Source: Acidobacteriota bacterium
Lineage (GTDB): Bacteria; Acidobacteriota; Terriglobia; Terriglobales; Acidobacteriaceae
DNA length: 8,610 nucleotides
NCBI GenBank assembly: GCA_021819255.1
Contig: JAKART010000074.1
Coordinates: 1 to 8,610, forward strand
Direction: 5' to 3'
Made by a program: the position numbers and the translations under genes. Shown piece after piece: positions 6,473 through 8,610 of the stretch; within the stretch, counting starts at the first letter, position 1, and every line of letters begins with the position of its first letter. The notes beneath the pieces were generated by a model, which was given only the letters and a program-made list of their open reading frames with translations, was not told the origin of the DNA and did no database searches.

Positions 6473-7744
6473 TTACAGGGAGCTCATGTTGTGCAGAAAC
6501 TCCTGGTTATTGCGCGTTTTGCCCAGCTTGTCGCTGAGCAGCTCCATGGCTTCCACCGGAGACAGGGGATTCAGGACCTTGCGCAGGATCCAGGTGCGCT
6601 GTAGATCATCCTTGGGAATCAGCAGCTCCTCTTTCCGAGTGCCGGAGCGCTGGATGTCGATGGCCGGGAAGACGCGCTTGTCCACCAGCTTGCGGTCCAA
6701 AATCACCTCCATGTTGCCGGTGCCCTTGAACTCCTCAAAGATGACCTCATCCATCCGCGAACCGGTATCAATCAGGGCCGACGCAATAATGGTCAGACTA
6801 CCGCCCTCTTCAATATTGCGCGCCGCGCCGAAGAAGCGCTTGGGGCGTTGCAGCGCGTTGGAGTCCACGCCTCCGGAGAGCACCTTGCCGCTGGGCGGGA
6901 CGATGGTGTTGTAGGCGCGCGCCAGCCGGGTGATGGAATCCAGCAGGATGACGACATCGCGCTTGTGCTCCACCAGACGCTTGGCCTTTTCAATCACCAT
7001 CTCCGCCACTTGAACATGGCGCGCCGCGGGCTCGTCAAAGGTGGAGGAGATGACCTCGCCCTTTACCGACCGCTGCATGTCAGTGACCTCTTCCGGCCGC
7101 TCGTCGATCAGCAGCACAATGAGAACAATCTCCGGATGATTGGCCGTAATCGAGTTGGCAATGGACTGCATCAGGACGGTCTTGCCGGTGCGTGGCGGAG
7201 CGACGATGAGCCCGCGCTGGCCCTTGCCGATGGGGCACAGCAGGTCCATCACGCGGCCGGAGATGCCGTCCTTGACGGTCTCCATCTTGATGTGTTCCTG
7301 AGGATAGAGCGGAGTCAGGTTGTCGAAGAGGATTTTGTTGCGGGTCTCCTCCGGACTCTCAAAGTTGATCGCCTCGATCTTGACCAAGGCAAAGTATTTC
7401 TCCCCTTCATGAGGGCTGCGAACGTTGCCGGAGATCGTGTCTCCCGTCTTCAGATCAAACTTGCGGATCTGGGAGGGAGAGACGTAAATGTCGTCCGGGC
7501 CGGGAAGGTAGTTGTAGTCCGGAGAGCGGAGAAAGCCGTAGCCGTCGGGAAGAATCTCCAGGACTCCTTCTGCGAAGATGTGGCCTTCTTTTTCGCTTTG
7601 TGCCTGGAGAATTTTAAAGATGAGGTCTTGTTTGCGCAGCGCGCTGGTGCCTGCGATTTCAAGAGCGCGGGCGAGCTTGCCGAGTTCGGCAATGCTTTTT
7701 TCCTTCAACTCGGAGATGGTCATGAGTGCTTGAGTGGTTTCCAT
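6473..7744 (-). CDS. rho: Transcription termination factor Rho
   Basis: A 423-residue RecA-like hexameric RNA helicase that ends transcription at C-rich, untranslated RNA. The N-terminal Rho_N helical domain (about 8-50, [21 protein letters not shown]) is followed by the cold-shock-type RNA-binding domain (about 56-125, with DGYGFLRS and the [13 protein letters not shown] segment). The ATPase core has Walker A APPRTGKT (182-189), [13 protein letters not shown] (211-223), the Walker B strand [17 protein letters not shown] (264-280) and the Q-loop region [21 protein letters not shown] (290 onward). EEFKGTGN (337-344) and the Rho C-terminal PSGTR-like segment [12 protein letters not shown] are also present. 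The length is close to the 419 residues of E. coli Rho, without the large N-terminal insertions seen in some phyla. The ATG at 7744 has no ribosome site. M8 (7721-7723) is an alternative start, also without one. The gene follows an omega-like gene, with a C-rich leader of about 350 nt between them. Confidence 0.98.
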   Translation of the reverse strand: METTQALMTISELKEKSIAELGKLARALEIAGTSALRKQDLIFKILQAQSEKEGHIFAEGVLEILPDGYGFLRSPDYNYLPGPDDIYVSPSQIRKFDLKTGDTISGNVRSPHEGEKYFALVKIEAINFESPEETRNKILFDNLTPLYPQEHIKMETVKDGISGRVMDLLCPIGKGQRGLIVAPPRTGKTVLMQSIANSITANHPEIVLIVLLIDERPEEVTDMQRSVKGEVISSTFDEPAARHVQVAEMVIEKAKRLVEHKRDVVILLDSITRLARAYNTIVPPSGKVLSGGVDSNALQRPKRFFGAARNIEEGGSLTIIASALIDTGSRMDEVIFEEFKGTGNMEVILDRKLVDKRVFPAIDIQRSGTRKEELLIPKDDLQRTWILRKVLNPLSPVEAMELLSDKLGKTRNNQEFLHNMSSL

Positions 7745-8093
7745 AGATTTTGAGGGGATTGGATCTTGCGAAGGAATGTTGTTGCGGAATTGCGCTGCTA
7801 CGGCGGAGAGCCGGGTGCGCCGGTGATGCGGAGGGTTGAAGCGGAAAAATGCAGGGTCCGGGAGCGGGAAGACGAATGCGTATCAGGATGGTGAAGTCGC
7901 CTTCAGCCTAGCAGACCAGGACGAGGAAAAGGAAGCGCAGGCGCAAAACTCTGAGGAAGGAAAGTAGAGCGGCGAGGGGGCTCGGCTGCGGTTGGATCGC
8001 CGTCGGATTCCGTCCGTGGCCTGCTGTTGCTCTGCGAACGGAACCCGAAAGGATGAAAGGCGGCGACCGTCACCGCCTGGCGCAAGCATCAAG
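7745..8093 (-). promoter_or_regulatory. C-rich, G-poor rho leader, probable autoregulatory rut region
   Basis: No gene is seen in this 349-nt stretch between the omega-like gene and rho. Read on the minus strand it is C-rich and G-poor: by hand count, 7921-7980 holds 26 C, 22 T, 9 G and 3 A, and 7801-7860 holds 29 C against 12 G. Such unstructured C-rich RNA is what Rho binds. In E. coli, rho is known to limit its own transcription by early termination in its leader, and I infer the same here. I found no convincing promoter within the leader. Confidence 0.5.
8055..8077 (-). terminator. Stem-loop after the omega-like gene, candidate terminator or attenuator before rho
   Basis: On the minus strand GGCGGTGA pairs with GGTCGCC-type bases to form an 8-bp stem (one G-T pair) around a 3-nt loop, at 8077-8059. 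It is followed by TTTC, then ATCCTTTC, a weak pyrimidine tail. It lies 17 nt after the omega-like stop codon. Complete or partial termination here would separate rpoZ-like expression from rho. Confidence 0.5.
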
Positions 8094-8315
8094 TTAGGCG
8101 GCGCGCCGCTCTGAGCCCGACAGCGCCTCAAGGCTGGATTCCGCGGTGGTGTCCATCGGAATGGTGTCTTTGAACCGGTCGAAGACCTCGTTGGCGGTGT
8201 CCTGTACGCGGGTGTTTGGTTTGTGCAGTTTGCGAGTCGCTTTGGAGGCAAGCTGACAGAGCTTGTAGCGATTCTTGACGTGCGTAAGGGCACCAAAGAT
8301 AAGATCAGAGCGCAT
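8094..8315 (-). CDS. rpoZ: RNA polymerase omega-like subunit
   Basis: A 73-residue protein whose first half resembles the omega subunit, which helps fold and hold the beta-prime subunit of RNA polymerase. VKNRYKLCQLASKATRKL (13-30) aligns with the conserved omega helix of E. coli (GNRFDLVLVAARRARQM), keeping N15, R16, L19, A23 and R28. The rest (HKPNTRVQDTANEVFDRF, then an Ala/Ser/Glu-rich tail) is not clearly omega. I recall similar small proteins in Acidobacteriota. The length matches omega (about 60-100). The start is firm: AGGAGA at 8323-8328 lies 7 nt before the ATG. Its position directly before rho suits a transcription role. It could instead be an uncharacterised small protein; the motif match is partial. 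Confidence 0.68.
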   Translation of the reverse strand: MRSDLIFGALTHVKNRYKLCQLASKATRKLHKPNTRVQDTANEVFDRFKDTIPMDTTAESSLEALSGSERRAA

Positions 8316-8416
8316 GAAAGATTCTCCTGGTAAAGCGAGGTTCCGGGCGTCGTTGCTCTGCGCCCATCTTGGGGATACCTCGTGACCTGCTGCCTTGTAG
8401 CGGCACGCAAGCCCGG

Positions 8417-8444
8417 TTATTTACATTAGACGCGCGAGTTTCAA
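8417..8444 (-). promoter_or_regulatory. Candidate promoter of the omega-like gene
   Basis: On the minus strand TTGAAA (8444-8439) resembles a -35 box, and an AT-rich TAAATAA (8423-8417) lies 15-16 nt further on as a loose -10. Transcription from here would give a leader of about 95 nt containing GGGCG/CGCCC arms and the AGGAGA ribosome site. Confidence 0.4.
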
Positions 8445-8463
8445 GGAAGGCGCATCCATCCTT

Positions 8464-8478
8464 TGCGCAAATTGCGCA
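8464..8478. promoter_or_regulatory. 15-bp palindrome upstream of the omega-like promoter, possible operator
   Basis: TGCGCAA and TTGCGCA flank a single central A, giving a perfect inverted repeat. The overlapping TTTGCGCAAA (8462-8471) is itself a perfect 10-bp palindrome. It lies about 20 bp upstream of the proposed -35 box, where an activator or repressor could bind. Confidence 0.4.
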
Positions 8479-8515
8479 GCGGAGCGAGAGTTGAGAGGTA
8501 CAGCCAAATCTAGAG

Positions 8516-8608
8516 TCAGGCGGCGCTAGGCGGGGCTGTCCCACCCGGCGATTTACGAGGATCTCTCGCTTTTATAGGGAGAATGACCCTGGGAGGAGTG
8601 TCCTCGAG
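8516..8608 (-). CDS. Possible C-terminal end of a gene entering from the right edge
   Basis: On the minus strand one frame is open from the window edge for 30 codons (LEDTPPRVILPIKARDPRKS, then a Pro/Gly/Ala-rich tail) and ends with TGA at 8516-8518. The other two frames stop sooner. No family is recognisable, and an open run this short can occur by chance in GC-rich DNA. Confidence 0.2.
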   Translation of the reverse strand, partial: LEDTPPRVILPIKARDPRKSPGGTAPPSAA

Positions 8609-8610
8609 CC

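Noticed and set aside
6848..7753. 301-codon plus-strand ORF opposite rho
   Set aside because: It lies antisense to an unmistakable Rho coding sequence and reflects GC-rich codon structure only.
8574..8585. TATAGGGAGA followed by ATG, reminiscent of a phage T7 promoter end
   Set aside because: The rest of the T7 promoter is missing and only nine codons follow before the edge; coincidence.
1..8610. CRISPR array, insertion sequence, prophage or tRNA
   Set aside because: No evenly spaced repeats, transposase or integrase motifs, or tRNA-like clover folds were found; the only tandem repeat is the two-copy element at 6231-6261.

Overview
The window looks like chromosomal DNA of a GC-rich bacterium, most likely an Acidobacteriota (Terriglobia-type) species. 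That placement is inferred from the flavour of the proteins: a short Rho, a divergent omega-like protein directly upstream of rho, and a MoxR-type ATPase with a matching VWA protein. No marker gene or database search backs it. I see no phage, IS element, CRISPR array, tRNA or rRNA.

Layout, left to right. (1) At the left edge, on the minus strand, is the first part of what looks like glgE (maltosyltransferase), with an in-frame stop at 6-8. (2) A NUDIX hydrolase runs on the plus strand (218-838) and converges on (3) a VWA-domain protein on the minus strand (925-2151). (4) A 474-nt intergenic region with palindromes leads to (5) a 14-TM DHA2-family MFS efflux transporter on the plus strand (2626-4257). 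(6) A 321-nt convergent spacer with a long nested inverted repeat separates it from (7) a MoxR/ChlI-like AAA+ ATPase on the minus strand (4579-6156). (8) A 316-nt spacer holds the ATPase promoter, a tandem repeat and a strong stem-loop. (9) rho (6473-7744, minus) follows, with (10) a C-rich, G-poor leader of about 350 nt, and (11) a small omega-like RNA polymerase subunit (8094-8315, minus) with its own promoter and a palindrome upstream.

The rightmost genes, rpoZ-like and rho, belong to transcription. The ATPase and the VWA protein are expected to work together as a MoxR-VWA (Mg-chelatase I/D-like) machine whose substrate is unknown. Here the oppositely oriented MFS gene lies between them, so they cannot be a simple two-gene operon. 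The NUDIX and MFS genes have no clear functional link to their neighbours.

The least ordinary points are the split MoxR-VWA pair, the variant ATP-site residues in the ATPase, a promoter placed so that the ATPase mRNA would be leaderless, the rut-like rho leader, and several well-formed inverted and tandem repeats between genes. Nothing here is demonstrably a new system. The MoxR-VWA pair is the best candidate for under-described biology.
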